Source: an uncultured Clostridium sp.
GTDB taxonomy: Bacteria; Bacillota; Clostridia; TANB77; CAG-508
DNA length: 58,430 nt
Assembly (NCBI GenBank): GCA_948435735.1
Contig: CAOJGX010000002.1
Coordinates: 1-58,430, forward strand
Reading direction: 5' to 3'
Shown here: positions 1 through 8,121 of the stretch, piece after piece
How the letters are laid out: each line of letters begins with the position of its first letter
Position numbering within the stretch: position 1 is the first letter of the stretch
Translations under genes and position numbers: made by a program
Notes under the pieces: generated by a model
What the model was told of the DNA's origin: nothing
The model's database searches: none
The model's input: only the letters and a program-made list of their open reading frames with translations

Positions 1-1
1 A

Positions 2-625
2 GTAGAAATTCCAGAAATCCCAATCGAAGCGATAAGGGAGGCTTTGATTAATTCGATTATACACAGAGATTTTAAGAATCCGAAAAGTAATGAAATTGCA
101 ATTTATAAAGATAGAATTGAAATTTTTAATCCAGGAGAATTTCCAGAAGGATATACACCAGAAGATTTTATTGAAGGAAAAGAAGGTTCTATGCCACGAA
201 ATCCATTGATTGCGAACACTTTGTACTTATCGAAGGATATTGAAAAATGGGGCTCTGGTTTTAAAAGAATTTATGAAGAATGTCAAAAAGAAAATGTAAA
301 AGTAGAATTTGAAATAAAGAAAAATGGATTTTCAGTTATTTTTTATAGAAAGACGGATGATGAGTTATATGATTTAACACAAAATGAAGAAAAAAAGACG
401 TATGAAAAGACGTATGAAAAGACGTATGATAAAACGCAAGAAAAAATATTGCAATTTTGCACAGAAGAAAGAACAGCAAAAGAAATTGCGGAATATTGCG
501 GATATAAAAGTGTGGATCGATTTAAAAGAAGTTATTTAAAATCATTAGTAGATAGTGGAAAAATAAAGATGACAATACCAGATAAGCCGAAAAGTAAGAA
601 TCAGAAGTATATTAGTAGTAAATAA
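2..625 (+). CDS. AlbA_2/RecG-like HATPase_c_4 regulator, C-terminal part (5' end outside window)
   Basis: The reading frame is open from base 2, so this is the 3' part of a longer gene. The visible start (PIEAIREALINSIIHRDF) is the signature of the ATP-binding half of 'AlbA_2 DNA-binding / ATP-dependent DNA helicase RecG-related' proteins (HATPase_c_4), and the block ending in KWGSGFKRI is typical of the same domain. A basic linker with a threefold KTYEKTYEKTYDKT repeat follows, then a winged-helix-like C-terminus (residues about 135-193 counted from the TTG at 44). These proteins are usually transcription regulators of accessory loci; the target here is unknown. The TTG at 44 is internal and should not be taken as the start. 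Confidence 0.75.
   Translation, partial: VEIPEIPIEAIREALINSIIHRDFKNPKSNEIAIYKDRIEIFNPGEFPEGYTPEDFIEGKEGSMPRNPLIANTLYLSKDIEKWGSGFKRIYEECQKENVKVEFEIKKNGFSVIFYRKTDDELYDLTQNEEKKTYEKTYEKTYDKTQEKILQFCTEERTAKEIAEYCGYKSVDRFKRSYLKSLVDSGKIKMTIPDKPKSKNQKYISSK
393..431 (+). repeat. Short in-frame 15-bp tandem repeat
   Basis: Three near-identical 15-bp units around AAGACGTATGAAA encode the KTYEK repeat between the ATP-binding domain and the C-terminal winged helix. Such linkers vary in copy number among homologues. Confidence 0.6.
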
Positions 626-639
626 AGGAGTAATAATGG

Positions 640-1239
640 ATGTTTCAACCTATAGCAACATTTATATCAGAAAAGTATATTTATGAAGATTATCTAAACT
701 TAAATTTTAAATTAGATAGTCCAGAAAATGTATGGAACAAAGCGGTTGATATTTTTATAGATAGAATAAATAGTAGATATTTTTATGCAATTGGTAAACT
801 GATGGAAAACGAAAGTAGATATGAAATGCTTAAATATGGTTTTGCAATTGTAACACTGCAATGTTCCTTAATTGATACTTTGTCTAAATTTAGATATGGA
901 GCAGATAGGCAAAACAATGAGAAAAAGTTTAAGGATTTCTTAAAGGAATATTTTATATTTGGTGCTAATGCAGAAGTACTTGCAAAGAAAGTTTATAAAG
1001 ATATTAGATGTGGATTAGTACATTCTGGTTCAACTGATAATAAAAGTGGTTTATCATGTGAAATGATAGAATTAGTATCTTTTTTACCAAATAATGAGGA
1101 CATTAGTTTAGATTTGCTTATCTTACAAGAAAAATTAGAGAAATATTTTGATCAATATATAAAAAAATTAAAAGATAAAAAACAAGATGAATTGAGAAAA
1201 AACTTTGTATATACAATGAATGAAGTATGTAAAGTATAA
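640..1239 (+). CDS. Hypothetical protein with HEPN-like RX4H motif
   Basis: 199 residues, mostly helical, no signal peptide or membrane segment. R123-C-G-L-V-H128 followed by SG matches the Rx4-6H motif of HEPN-fold RNases and of the uncharacterised abortive-infection-type HEPN relatives, but no full domain match can be shown by eye. AAAGGAG at 624-630 sets the ATG at 640; an ATG at 636 is in another frame. It follows the AlbA-like gene by 14 nt and ends before a good terminator, so the two are probably one transcript. A defence or toxin role is inference from the motif and the accessory neighbourhood. Confidence 0.55.
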   Translation: MFQPIATFISEKYIYEDYLNLNFKLDSPENVWNKAVDIFIDRINSRYFYAIGKLMENESRYEMLKYGFAIVTLQCSLIDTLSKFRYGADRQNNEKKFKDFLKEYFIFGANAEVLAKKVYKDIRCGLVHSGSTDNKSGLSCEMIELVSFLPNNEDISLDLLILQEKLEKYFDQYIKKLKDKKQDELRKNFVYTMNEVCKV

Positions 1240-1244
1240 AAAAT

Positions 1245-1277
1245 AAAAAACTATTCTTAAAAAAGAGTAGTTTTTTA
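1245..1277 (+). terminator. Rho-independent terminator after HEPN-like gene
   Basis: AAAAAACTATTCTT pairs with AAGAGTAGTTTTTT (one G-U), followed by a T tract. Confidence 0.8.
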
Positions 1278-1306
1278 TTGCTTTTCTGAAATATATATGT
1301 TAAAAT
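1278..1306 (+). promoter_or_regulatory. Sigma-A-like promoter for transposase remnant
   Basis: TTGCTT, 17 nt, TAAAAT, about 45 nt upstream of the ATG at 1351. It starts in the T tract of the preceding terminator. Confidence 0.5.
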
Positions 1307-1350
1307 GTAACAGAACTGAATAAAAGAAACAGAAAGGAAAGAAGTTTATA

Positions 1351-1932
1351 ATGGAAAATGAAAAATATTTACCACATGATATAGACATAAAATATAATTC
1401 TTGTAAAATGTATCAAGAATGTCAAGATATAAAGGCTGTTTGCCAAAAATATAGTATTTCTAGAACAAGTCTATATCGTTGGTTGAATAGATTTAATGGA
1501 ACAAAAGAAAGTTTAATGGATGAATCACATAAACCTAAAACGAAACATCCAAATGCACACACAGAAGAAGAGTTAAATTATATTATGGAATATATAAAAA
1601 AGAACCCTAATATCACATCATGTGAATTATATAATAAATTAAAAGAAGAAAAAGGATATTCAAGAAATAAAGTTTCCTTTTATCGATTACTTCAAAAAAG
1701 GGGGCTTTATAAATATACATATACAAAATGGAGAATTGATATAAAACAAATAAATAAAAGTCAATATACTTATCTTTGTATAGATGAAAATACAAAACAG
1801 AGCTTTTCATCTACATATAAAGAAATTACGGCAATTTATACAATTGATTTTATTAAAAATTGTTTAGAATATTACAATTATGTACCTAACAAAATTGTAA
1901 CAAGTAATGAAATTGAAATAACATTTCGATAG
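1351..1932 (+). pseudogene. Truncated IS481/IS3-like DDE transposase
   Basis: N-terminal helix-turn-helix (about residues 20-48, with the SISRTSLYRWLNRF recognition region), a second HTH (about 70-118), then the beginning of an integrase core: YLCIDENTKQSF and KEITAIYTIDFI resemble the first beta strands and first Asp region. The core ends at residue 193, where functional relatives have TDNGxEFT; here it reads TSNEIEIT, so the second catalytic Asp is lost and the DDE Glu region is absent. The normal length is roughly 300 residues or more. No terminal repeats could be assigned. It is best read as a dead insertion-sequence remnant next to the recombinase gene. Confidence 0.7.
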
Positions 1933-1962
1933 TATAAATTTTAGAAAAGGAGAAAATAAACT

Positions 1963-3513
1963 ATGAAAATCGCAGCCTACTGCCGAGTATCAACCGAAAA
2001 AGAAGCCCAAATCGATTCCCTCGAAAAACAAATCGAATTCTTCAATGAATTCACCAAGAAAAATGGCTATAACCTATACAAACTCTACGCAGACGAAGGA
2101 ATTTCAGGCAAACAAATCAAACACAGAAAACAATTTCAGGCAATGATGCAAGATGCCAAAGCCAAAAAATTTGAAAAAGTCGTTGTCAAAGACGTCAGCC
2201 GTTTTGCCAGAAACACAGTTGACTTATTACAAAGCATCCGCGAATTAAAATCCTACGGAATCGAAGTAGATTTCCTAAACAATGGCGAAATTATGGAAGG
2301 TGGTTCAGAATTTATTTTGACAATTTTGGGCGCGATGGCACAACAAGAAAGTGCGAATATGTCCAAAAGGGTAAAATTCGGAAAAGACATTACCGCTCAA
2401 AAAGGACGAGTTCCCAATATCGTTTTTGGCTATGATAAAATTCCAGACGAAAGATATACCTTGAAAATCAACGAAGAAGAAGCCCAAATCGTCAAAGAAA
2501 TTTTTGAAAATTATGTCTATAAAGGAATGGGAACAACCAAAATTGCTTGGGAATTGAACGAACGAGGTATCCGCACCAAAAAAACGAAATCGAGATGGGT
2601 GCAAACTTCGATTGTTAGAATGCTTAAAAATCCAATTTATACAGGTCGAGTAACAAATAAAAAATCCGAAGTAACGGATTTTATCACAGGAACCAGAAAA
2701 GATTTGCCTGAAGAAGAATGGATTGTTGTTGAAAAACCAGAAATGCGAATAATATCTGACGAATTATTCAATAAAGCCCAAGAAATTTTGGCACAAAGGT
2801 CAACAGAATTCAAACTAAACTGCAAACGAGAAAAGACAAGTTATGTCTTTAGCACACTTATTTACTGCAAACATTGCGGATATTCCTACAGACGAACCAA
2901 AAGAAAATACACAGAAAATGGCAAAGAATACATTCGCTGGGTTTGTAGTGGTAGAAATTCAATGGGGGTTAGTTCGTGTCCGAATACGACTGTGATTGAT
3001 GAAGAAGAATTGCTAAATGCGATCAAAGAATATCTAAAAAGCATTATTTCCAATAAAAAAGAATTTATGAAATCGGTGCAAAAAGAATTTGATAAAATTA
3101 CGAAATTAAGGGAAAATAATGAAAGAAGTGAAAAGAGTTTACTTCAAGAGATTGAAAAAATTACGATTAAAAAGCAAAAATATATGGAAATGTTTCAAAA
3201 CGAAATTATTAACATTCAAGAATTGAAAAAATATACCAATCCATTGAATGAAGATATTAGCAGACTGGAAAGAGAGCTCAAGTTAATTACTTCTGAAATC
3301 AAAGAAAAAGATGTTTTGGAAAAGGAATTAACGAGAACGATTAGCACGATTGACGACATTTTGAATAACGAAACGATTACAAATGCCATGCTAAAAACAA
3401 TTATCGATGTCATTGAAGTCGACAGCGATGCCAATATTGAAGTCAGATTGAAGCTTTTAAACGAGATTGGAATTACTCCGCCGACCGTTCTGAATAGTAA
3501 CGTCGGTACATAA
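1963..3513 (+). CDS. Large serine recombinase
   Basis: 516 residues. Resolvase domain with catalytic Ser10 in YCRVST and the VSRFARN motif (Arg80, Arg83), recombinase domain (about 150-260), zinc ribbon with Cys302, Cys305, Cys328 and Cys339, and a coiled coil (about 365-480) typical of large serine integrases such as those of integrative elements and SCCmec Ccr. It cuts and joins specific att sites through a phosphoserine intermediate. RBS AAAAGGAG at 1945-1952. The gene looks intact. No cargo or partner recombinase lies alongside, so it may be what remains of a larger element; att sites were not recognised. Confidence 0.92.
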   Translation: MKIAAYCRVSTEKEAQIDSLEKQIEFFNEFTKKNGYNLYKLYADEGISGKQIKHRKQFQAMMQDAKAKKFEKVVVKDVSRFARNTVDLLQSIRELKSYGIEVDFLNNGEIMEGGSEFILTILGAMAQQESANMSKRVKFGKDITAQKGRVPNIVFGYDKIPDERYTLKINEEEAQIVKEIFENYVYKGMGTTKIAWELNERGIRTKKTKSRWVQTSIVRMLKNPIYTGRVTNKKSEVTDFITGTRKDLPEEEWIVVEKPEMRIISDELFNKAQEILAQRSTEFKLNCKREKTSYVFSTLIYCKHCGYSYRRTKRKYTENGKEYIRWVCSGRNSMGVSSCPNTTVIDEEELLNAIKEYLKSIISNKKEFMKSVQKEFDKITKLRENNERSEKSLLQEIEKITIKKQKYMEMFQNEIINIQELKKYTNPLNEDISRLERELKLITSEIKEKDVLEKELTRTISTIDDILNNETITNAMLKTIIDVIEVDSDANIEVRLKLLNEIGITPPTVLNSNVGT

Positions 3514-3556
3514 AGACGTCAGTCAACGCCTACTAAATATTAACTACACCTTAGCC

Positions 3557-3658
3557 ATGGAAGTCAGAAAAGTACTAGATGAAAATAAAGCAGAAAGGCA
3601 CATCAGAGGCGGAATGGCTACCAAAATGAAATATAGTCACAAAACCAATGCTTCCTAA
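3557..3658 (+). CDS. Short ORF fragment with RHIRGGMATKMKY motif
   Basis: 33 residues from the ATG; the frame is open further upstream from about 3509. The C-terminal sequence ERHIRGGMATKMKY looks like a real conserved tail rather than random translation, and it ends just before a strong terminator. No ribosome site precedes the ATG, so this may be the 3' end of a gene cut by arrival of the recombinase element. I do not recognise the family with confidence. Confidence 0.35.
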   Translation: MEVRKVLDENKAERHIRGGMATKMKYSHKTNAS

Positions 3659-3664
3659 ATAAAC

Positions 3665-3698
3665 ATACACCTCTAAAATTTGCAGAGGTGTATTTTTA
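3665..3698 (+). terminator. Rho-independent terminator
   Basis: Perfect 10-bp stem ATACACCTCT / AGAGGTGTAT followed by TTTTAT. Confidence 0.88.
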
Positions 3699-3716
3699 TA
3701 AAATTCAAAAAAAGGA

Positions 3717-3745
3717 TTGACAAAAGAACGAATGTTTGATATTAT
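3717..3745 (+). promoter_or_regulatory. Consensus sigma-A promoter for murL-murD2
   Basis: TTGACA, 17 nt, TATTAT, about 38 nt upstream of the murL ATG. Confidence 0.8.
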
Positions 3746-3783
3746 AGACAAACATTTATTACTAAAAAGGGGGATAAACTGAT

Positions 3784-5133
3784 ATGGAATATCAAGTTTT
3801 AAGAAAAAAATATCCAAGATTTATCTATCAAGCTTATAAAATAGAAGAAGATAAACAAAATATTTACTTGAAATATGACTTTGAAATAGAAGATTTGGCA
3901 CGTTTTCAGCCAGTTTTGACAATTCTAAAAAAAGATTTTGTTTGGAAATCTTTACAAAGTAAGCTTGCTCAAAATATGGCATTTCATATTGGTATGATAG
4001 AAGCAATTAGCTATTTTAAGGCAACCTGTAGTCCTTATTTTTATGTAAAATGTGGTCAATTAACAGAGGCTCAGATTCAGTGGTTCCAAAAACTAATTTA
4101 TTTGGGTCTTGGTGAATTTCGATATAAAAATAAAATTTCTACGGAGCAAAACGACTTTGTGCAAATAATCACAGAAGGAGAATGCATAGAACCTGAAAAG
4201 TTGCAGGAAAATCTAACCGATTGTATCATTCCGATTGGTGGTGGAAAAGATTCAAATGTAACGTTAGAATTATTAAAGCAAACCAGTCACAAAAGGTTTG
4301 GCTTTCGTATCAATTTAGAAGATGTTTCTAAAAAATGTGCACAAATAGCAGGTTTGCAAGAAGATGAAATCATTGAAGTAAAGAGAAAAATGGAGTCTAA
4401 TTTATTAGAATTAAACCAAAATGGCTATTTGAATGGGCATACACCATTTTCTGCATTAGTGGCCTTTATCAGTTATTTTGCTGCTACAATGCTAGGCAAA
4501 AAATATATTGTTTTATCCAATGAAGACAGCGCAAATGAGGCCAATATCAAAGGGGAAAATATCAATCATCAATATTCTAAAACAATTGAATTTGAGAATG
4601 ATTTTAGAGACTATGTGAAAAAATACATTTGCTCCAATGGCCCAGAATATTTTAGCTTTTTACGTCCCATTAACGAAATTCAAATTGCAAAGCTATTTGC
4701 AGAATTAGAAGAATATCATCCTATTTTTAAAAGTTGCAATATAGGAAGTAAAAGTAAACCTTGGAAATGGTGTTGTAACTGCGCAAAGTGTCTGTTTCCT
4801 TATATTATGCTAAGTCCCTTTTTAAAAAGAGAAAGATTAATTGGTATGTTTGGAGAGGATTTGTTTCAAAAAGAAGCGTTACTACAAACCTTTATCGAAC
4901 TTTGTGGGGATGGTCAAAACAAGCCGTTTGAATGTGTTGGAACCTATGAAGAAGTGAAGTTTGCAGTTTCCCAAACAATTCAAAATTGGGAAGGAGAGTT
5001 GCCATTTTTGTTAACCTATTATCAAGAACATAACCCGCTTTTTACAGATAATTTGTTAAAAGATTATAATAAAAACAATCATTTGCCAAAAGAATTTGAT
5101 GAAATTTTGAGAGGAAGAATTTTTAAATGTTAA
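3784..5133 (+). CDS. murL: UDP-MurNAc-L-Ala-L-Glu epimerase (MurL)
   Basis: 449 residues. The central IIPIGGGKDSNVT (GGGKDS at 152-157) is the PP-loop-like ATP site, and the Cys-rich WKWCCNCAKC near residue 335-345 is also characteristic of MurL. The family, first described in Xanthomonas, epimerises the terminal L-Glu of UDP-MurNAc-L-Ala-L-Glu to D-Glu with ATP use, replacing glutamate racemase plus ordinary MurD. The next gene is a MurD-type ligase overlapping by 7 nt (ATGTTAA), the same pairing as known murL/murD2. The start is ATG 3784 behind an AAGGGGG-type ribosome site. Identification is by motif and context only. Confidence 0.85.
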   Translation: MEYQVLRKKYPRFIYQAYKIEEDKQNIYLKYDFEIEDLARFQPVLTILKKDFVWKSLQSKLAQNMAFHIGMIEAISYFKATCSPYFYVKCGQLTEAQIQWFQKLIYLGLGEFRYKNKISTEQNDFVQIITEGECIEPEKLQENLTDCIIPIGGGKDSNVTLELLKQTSHKRFGFRINLEDVSKKCAQIAGLQEDEIIEVKRKMESNLLELNQNGYLNGHTPFSALVAFISYFAATMLGKKYIVLSNEDSANEANIKGENINHQYSKTIEFENDFRDYVKKYICSNGPEYFSFLRPINEIQIAKLFAELEEYHPIFKSCNIGSKSKPWKWCCNCAKCLFPYIMLSPFLKRERLIGMFGEDLFQKEALLQTFIELCGDGQNKPFECVGTYEEVKFAVSQTIQNWEGELPFLLTYYQEHNPLFTDNLLKDYNKNNHLPKEFDEILRGRIFKC

Positions 5134-6513
5134 AAAAATTATTGGAATTTTTAGAAGATAAAAAAATACTCATTTTAGGAATTCGGCTTAGAAGGAAAAT
5201 CAAGTTATGACTTTTTGCGAAGAAATTTTCCAGAAAAACAACTTTTTGTAGCAGATAGAAGTACGAATTTACTTGAAAAATATCCAGAATTTATGGAAGA
5301 TATGAAGTTAGAAGTCAGCATGGGAGAGAATTATTTAAACGGAATGGAGCAATATGATTTAATTTTGAAAGCTCCCGGAATTTCGTTTAAAAATTGGAAT
5401 ATAAAAAGTTTCGAAGATAAGATAACCAATCAATTACAACTATTATTAGAATTTGTTGATGTTTTTTCCATTGGAGTTACAGGAACGAAAGGAAAAAGTA
5501 CCACCAGTAGTTTGTTGTATCAAGTCTTGAAAGAGCAGGGAAAAGATACCTTTTTGCTTGCCAATATTGGGCAACCGATATTGGATGAAATCGAAAACTT
5601 AAAGAAAAATAGTATCGTTGTACTAGAATTGTCTTCTCATAGTTTACAATACGTCAAAAATTCGCCGAATATAGCCCTTTTATTAAACTTATATGAGGAA
5701 CATTTAGACCATTATATTTCTTTTGAAGAATATGCACAAGCCAAATTTAATATAACCAAATACCAAAAGCCAGAAGATATTTTAATTTACAATATTGATA
5801 ACGAAACCATAAAAAACCATATTTTTCGAGAAAAGGATTATGCGGTCACCTTACACAACAACCCAAACACAAAAAATTCAGTCTATATCCAAAATGACGA
5901 CATATATTGTAATAATCGCCCCATCATGAACACAAACATAAAACGCAAATTAAAAGGAAGTCATCATTTAAACAATATTCTATTTGTGTTAGCAGTCTGT
6001 GATATTTTAAAATTAGATTTTGAAAAAGCCATAGAAACCATTCAAAATTTTGAAGCATTAGAACATCGCATGGAATTTGTTGGAAACATAGATGCCATTG
6101 AATATTATAATGATTCCATTGCCACCATACCACAGGCAACCATCAACACCATCATAGCATTAGAAAAAGTAAATACCTTAATCGTAGGAGGCAAAGACCG
6201 AGGCATAGACCAAACAGAATTAATTGTATTCTTACAAAATTCTGCGATAGAAAATATTATTTGCTTGCCCAAAACCGGGGAATTGTTTTATGATGCCTTA
6301 AAAGAAGAGAAAAGCAAAACAGTATTCATGGTGCAAACGATGTTAGAAGCAGTCAAAATTGCAAAACAGGTTACGAAAAAAAATACAATCTGTCTATTAT
6401 CGCCAGCGGCTTCAAGTTATGGTTATTTTAAAAATTTTGAAGAAAGAGGCAATTTGTTTAAAAAATTTGCAAGAGATGACATAAAAAACATTCAAAATAA
6501 TGATTTGACATAA
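5127..6513 (+). CDS. murD2: MurD2-type UDP-MurNAc-L-Ala ligase, needs +1 shift at CGG 5184
   Basis: Mur ligase. The N-terminus reads MLKKLLEFLEDKKILILG, then in-frame CGG at 5184-5186; the zero frame stops seven codons later. Skipping the C gives LGIGLEGKSSY, the nucleotide-binding loop of the MurD N-domain, and the frame then stays open to 6513 (about 461 residues). The ATP P-loop GVTGTKGKSTT, the LELSSHSLQ motif, the DHY region and the C-terminal Mur ligase domain are intact. Coupling to murL argues that it adds L-Glu rather than D-Glu to UDP-MurNAc-L-Ala. Conservation of the remainder suggests a functional gene, not a pseudogene. Confidence 0.82.
5184..5186 (+). other. In-frame CGG, +1 recoding site in murD2
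   Basis: ATT-CGG-CTT in the incoming frame; ATT-(C)-GGC-TTA continues the protein as I-G-L-E-G. Confidence 0.75.
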
Positions 6514-6604
6514 CCAAATCAGCCCAGAATGCAGATGAAAAGCTATTTATTTTATTGAAAAATAGAAAAAATGTAAAAAAATTACAAAATTTTCAAATTT
6601 TATG

Positions 6605-6633
6605 TAGACAAATGGAAAAATATGTGTTATAAT
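6605..6633 (+). promoter_or_regulatory. Sigma-A promoter for SSB-like gene
   Basis: TAGACA, 17 nt, TATAAT, with a leader of about 60 nt. Confidence 0.7.
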
Positions 6634-6698
6634 AGAAGTAATAAAATCGAAAAATGCGTATATGAAATACATTAGATGAATTTAAGGAGGAAGTTAAA

Positions 6699-7379
6699 TT
6701 GAATACAAATTATTTAGAAAACAACCACTTAGTGTTGGTTGGAAAGGTTGCAAGTGAAAAGAGATACAGTCATGAAATCTATGGAGAAAAATTTTATATC
6801 TTTAATTTAGAAGTGGTGAGATTAAGTGCAACAGTCGATATTATTCCAATTACTGTATCAGAAAGATTACTTACAAGCATTAATTTGAATTTAGGCGCAA
6901 GCCTTAAAGTAGAAGGTCAATTTCGTTCGTACAACAATTATGAAAATGAAAGAAACAGATTGATTTTGACTGTTTTTGCCAAGGAAATTGTAGAAGTAGA
7001 TCCTGAAGAAAGCAAAGATCAGGTATCCAATGAGGTGCAATTACTAGGGTATATTTGCAAAAAACCGATTTATAGACAAACACCGTTTGGAAGAGAAATT
7101 GCAGATATTTTATTAGCAGTGAACAGAGCGTATAACAAATCAGATTACATACCATGTATTGCATGGGGCCGTAATGCCAGATTTTGCGAAAATATGGAAG
7201 TGGGAACGGAAGTAAAAATCACAGGTAGAGTGCAAAGTAGAATGTATGAGAAAAAACATGAAGATGGAAGTGTTGAAGAAAGAGTAGCGTATGAGGTTTC
7301 CATTGCGAGTTTAGAAATTGTAGAAAGAGAAGACGAAGCAACACAAATAAATGAAACATCGGAGGAAGTTGTTTCATAG
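6699..7379 (+). CDS. Tandem OB-fold single-stranded DNA-binding protein
   Basis: 226 residues. Two SSB/PriB-like OB folds: about 8-100 (NHLVLVGKV to AKEIVEV) and 108-213 (NEVQLLGYICKKPIYR to SLEIVERE). The second carries the usual SSB signature (YIPCIAWGRNARFCENMEVGTEV, quoted here only by its ends YIPCIAWG and VGTEV). The C-terminus is acidic but lacks the DDIPF tip of housekeeping SSB, so this is probably a paralogue, not the main SSB. The TTG start is set by AAGGAGG at 6684-6690. It is a single-gene transcript between its own promoter and terminator. Confidence 0.8.
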   Translation: MNTNYLENNHLVLVGKVASEKRYSHEIYGEKFYIFNLEVVRLSATVDIIPITVSERLLTSINLNLGASLKVEGQFRSYNNYENERNRLILTVFAKEIVEVDPEESKDQVSNEVQLLGYICKKPIYRQTPFGREIADILLAVNRAYNKSDYIPCIAWGRNARFCENMEVGTEVKITGRVQSRMYEKKHEDGSVEERVAYEVSIASLEIVEREDEATQINETSEEVVS

Positions 7380-7411
7380 AATATAGTATATATTTAATTG
7401 AATATATAAAT

Positions 7412-7465
7412 AAACCGTTTAAGTACGAAGAAGAACTTCGTGCTTGGATGGTTTTGTTTTTTTGC
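7412..7465 (+). terminator. Rho-independent terminator
   Basis: Long stem AAACCGTTTAAGTACGAAG / CTTCGTGCTTGGATGGTTT with G-U pairs, then TGTTTTTTT. Confidence 0.82.
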
Positions 7466-7509
7466 ATAAAATTCCAAAAATTACCCATAATACTGTTAAG
7501 GTGAGGATT

Positions 7510-8082
7510 ATGAGAAAAGAATTTATCTATATTATTGTGCTAGTAGCGTGTATTGCAGGCGTTATTTGGGGGATTGTTGGTTTAATCAATACTCGTTATA
7601 ATGTGCAGGAAGAGCCTAAACAAAGTAGGGCTATTGAGGAAATTTATGCGAATCAAACAGCGGTTACAACAGCAAGTAAGGAAGAAAAGTTGTCTCCGAA
7701 TAGCAGTTTTGCTTTGAAGAAATATTATGATGAATGTAGTCATTTCGATTATGAGGAAGCAGAATTGCCAGTTGAATTGGTCAATTTGACTAAGCAAGAG
7801 GTGGAAGATTATTATGCTGATTGGGAAGTTGAGAAGTTTTCAGAGAAGGATTTGGTTTTAGCAAAAGAGATAAATGGCTACTGTAACGAGCATTTTTTGA
7901 TTCGATTAGAGGATGAGAATGTTAATGTTTATCAAATGGGAACGTTGGGGGACTTGAAAGAATATAAAAAAACCGATATTTCCCGCGATTATTTGCCAGA
8001 AGAAGATGTCGAAAAACTAGAAGAGGGAATTATGGTTTTTGGAGAAGGCAAGCTTAGTTCGGTTTTAGAGGATTTTGAGTAA
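7510..8082 (+). CDS. BofC C-terminal-domain membrane-anchored protein
   Basis: 190 residues from ATG 7510 (GGTGAGG just upstream; an in-frame upstream TTG lies inside the terminator and is rejected). One N-terminal membrane anchor (about 6-27), a linker, then the BofC_C fold. The end, TDISRDYLPEEDVEKLEEG followed by GKLSSVLEDFE, is the family signature. In Bacillus, BofC acts in the intermembrane space to restrain SpoIVB in the sigma-K checkpoint, but many Clostridia have BofC_C proteins of unknown role. It sits convergent to clpE. Confidence 0.75.
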   Translation: MRKEFIYIIVLVACIAGVIWGIVGLINTRYNVQEEPKQSRAIEEIYANQTAVTTASKEEKLSPNSSFALKKYYDECSHFDYEEAELPVELVNLTKQEVEDYYADWEVEKFSEKDLVLAKEINGYCNEHFLIRLEDENVNVYQMGTLGDLKEYKKTDISRDYLPEEDVEKLEEGIMVFGEGKLSSVLEDFE

Positions 8083-8090
8083 AATGGAGA

Positions 8091-8121
8091 AAAAAATGAG
8101 GAGATGGACTCCTCATTTTTT
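8091..8121. terminator. Bidirectional terminator between bofC-like gene and clpE
   Basis: AAAAAATGAGGAG / CTCCTCATTTTTT stem, with A and T tracts on both sides; it overlaps the clpE stop. Confidence 0.88.

Noticed and set aside
1613-1810. Minus-strand frame within the transposase remnant
   Set aside because: Low-complexity shadow of an AT-rich coding strand, no start signals.
7444-7509. Longer N-terminus for the BofC-like protein
   Set aside because: The extra codons lie in and just after the previous gene's terminator and lack a ribosome site; ATG 7510 has one.
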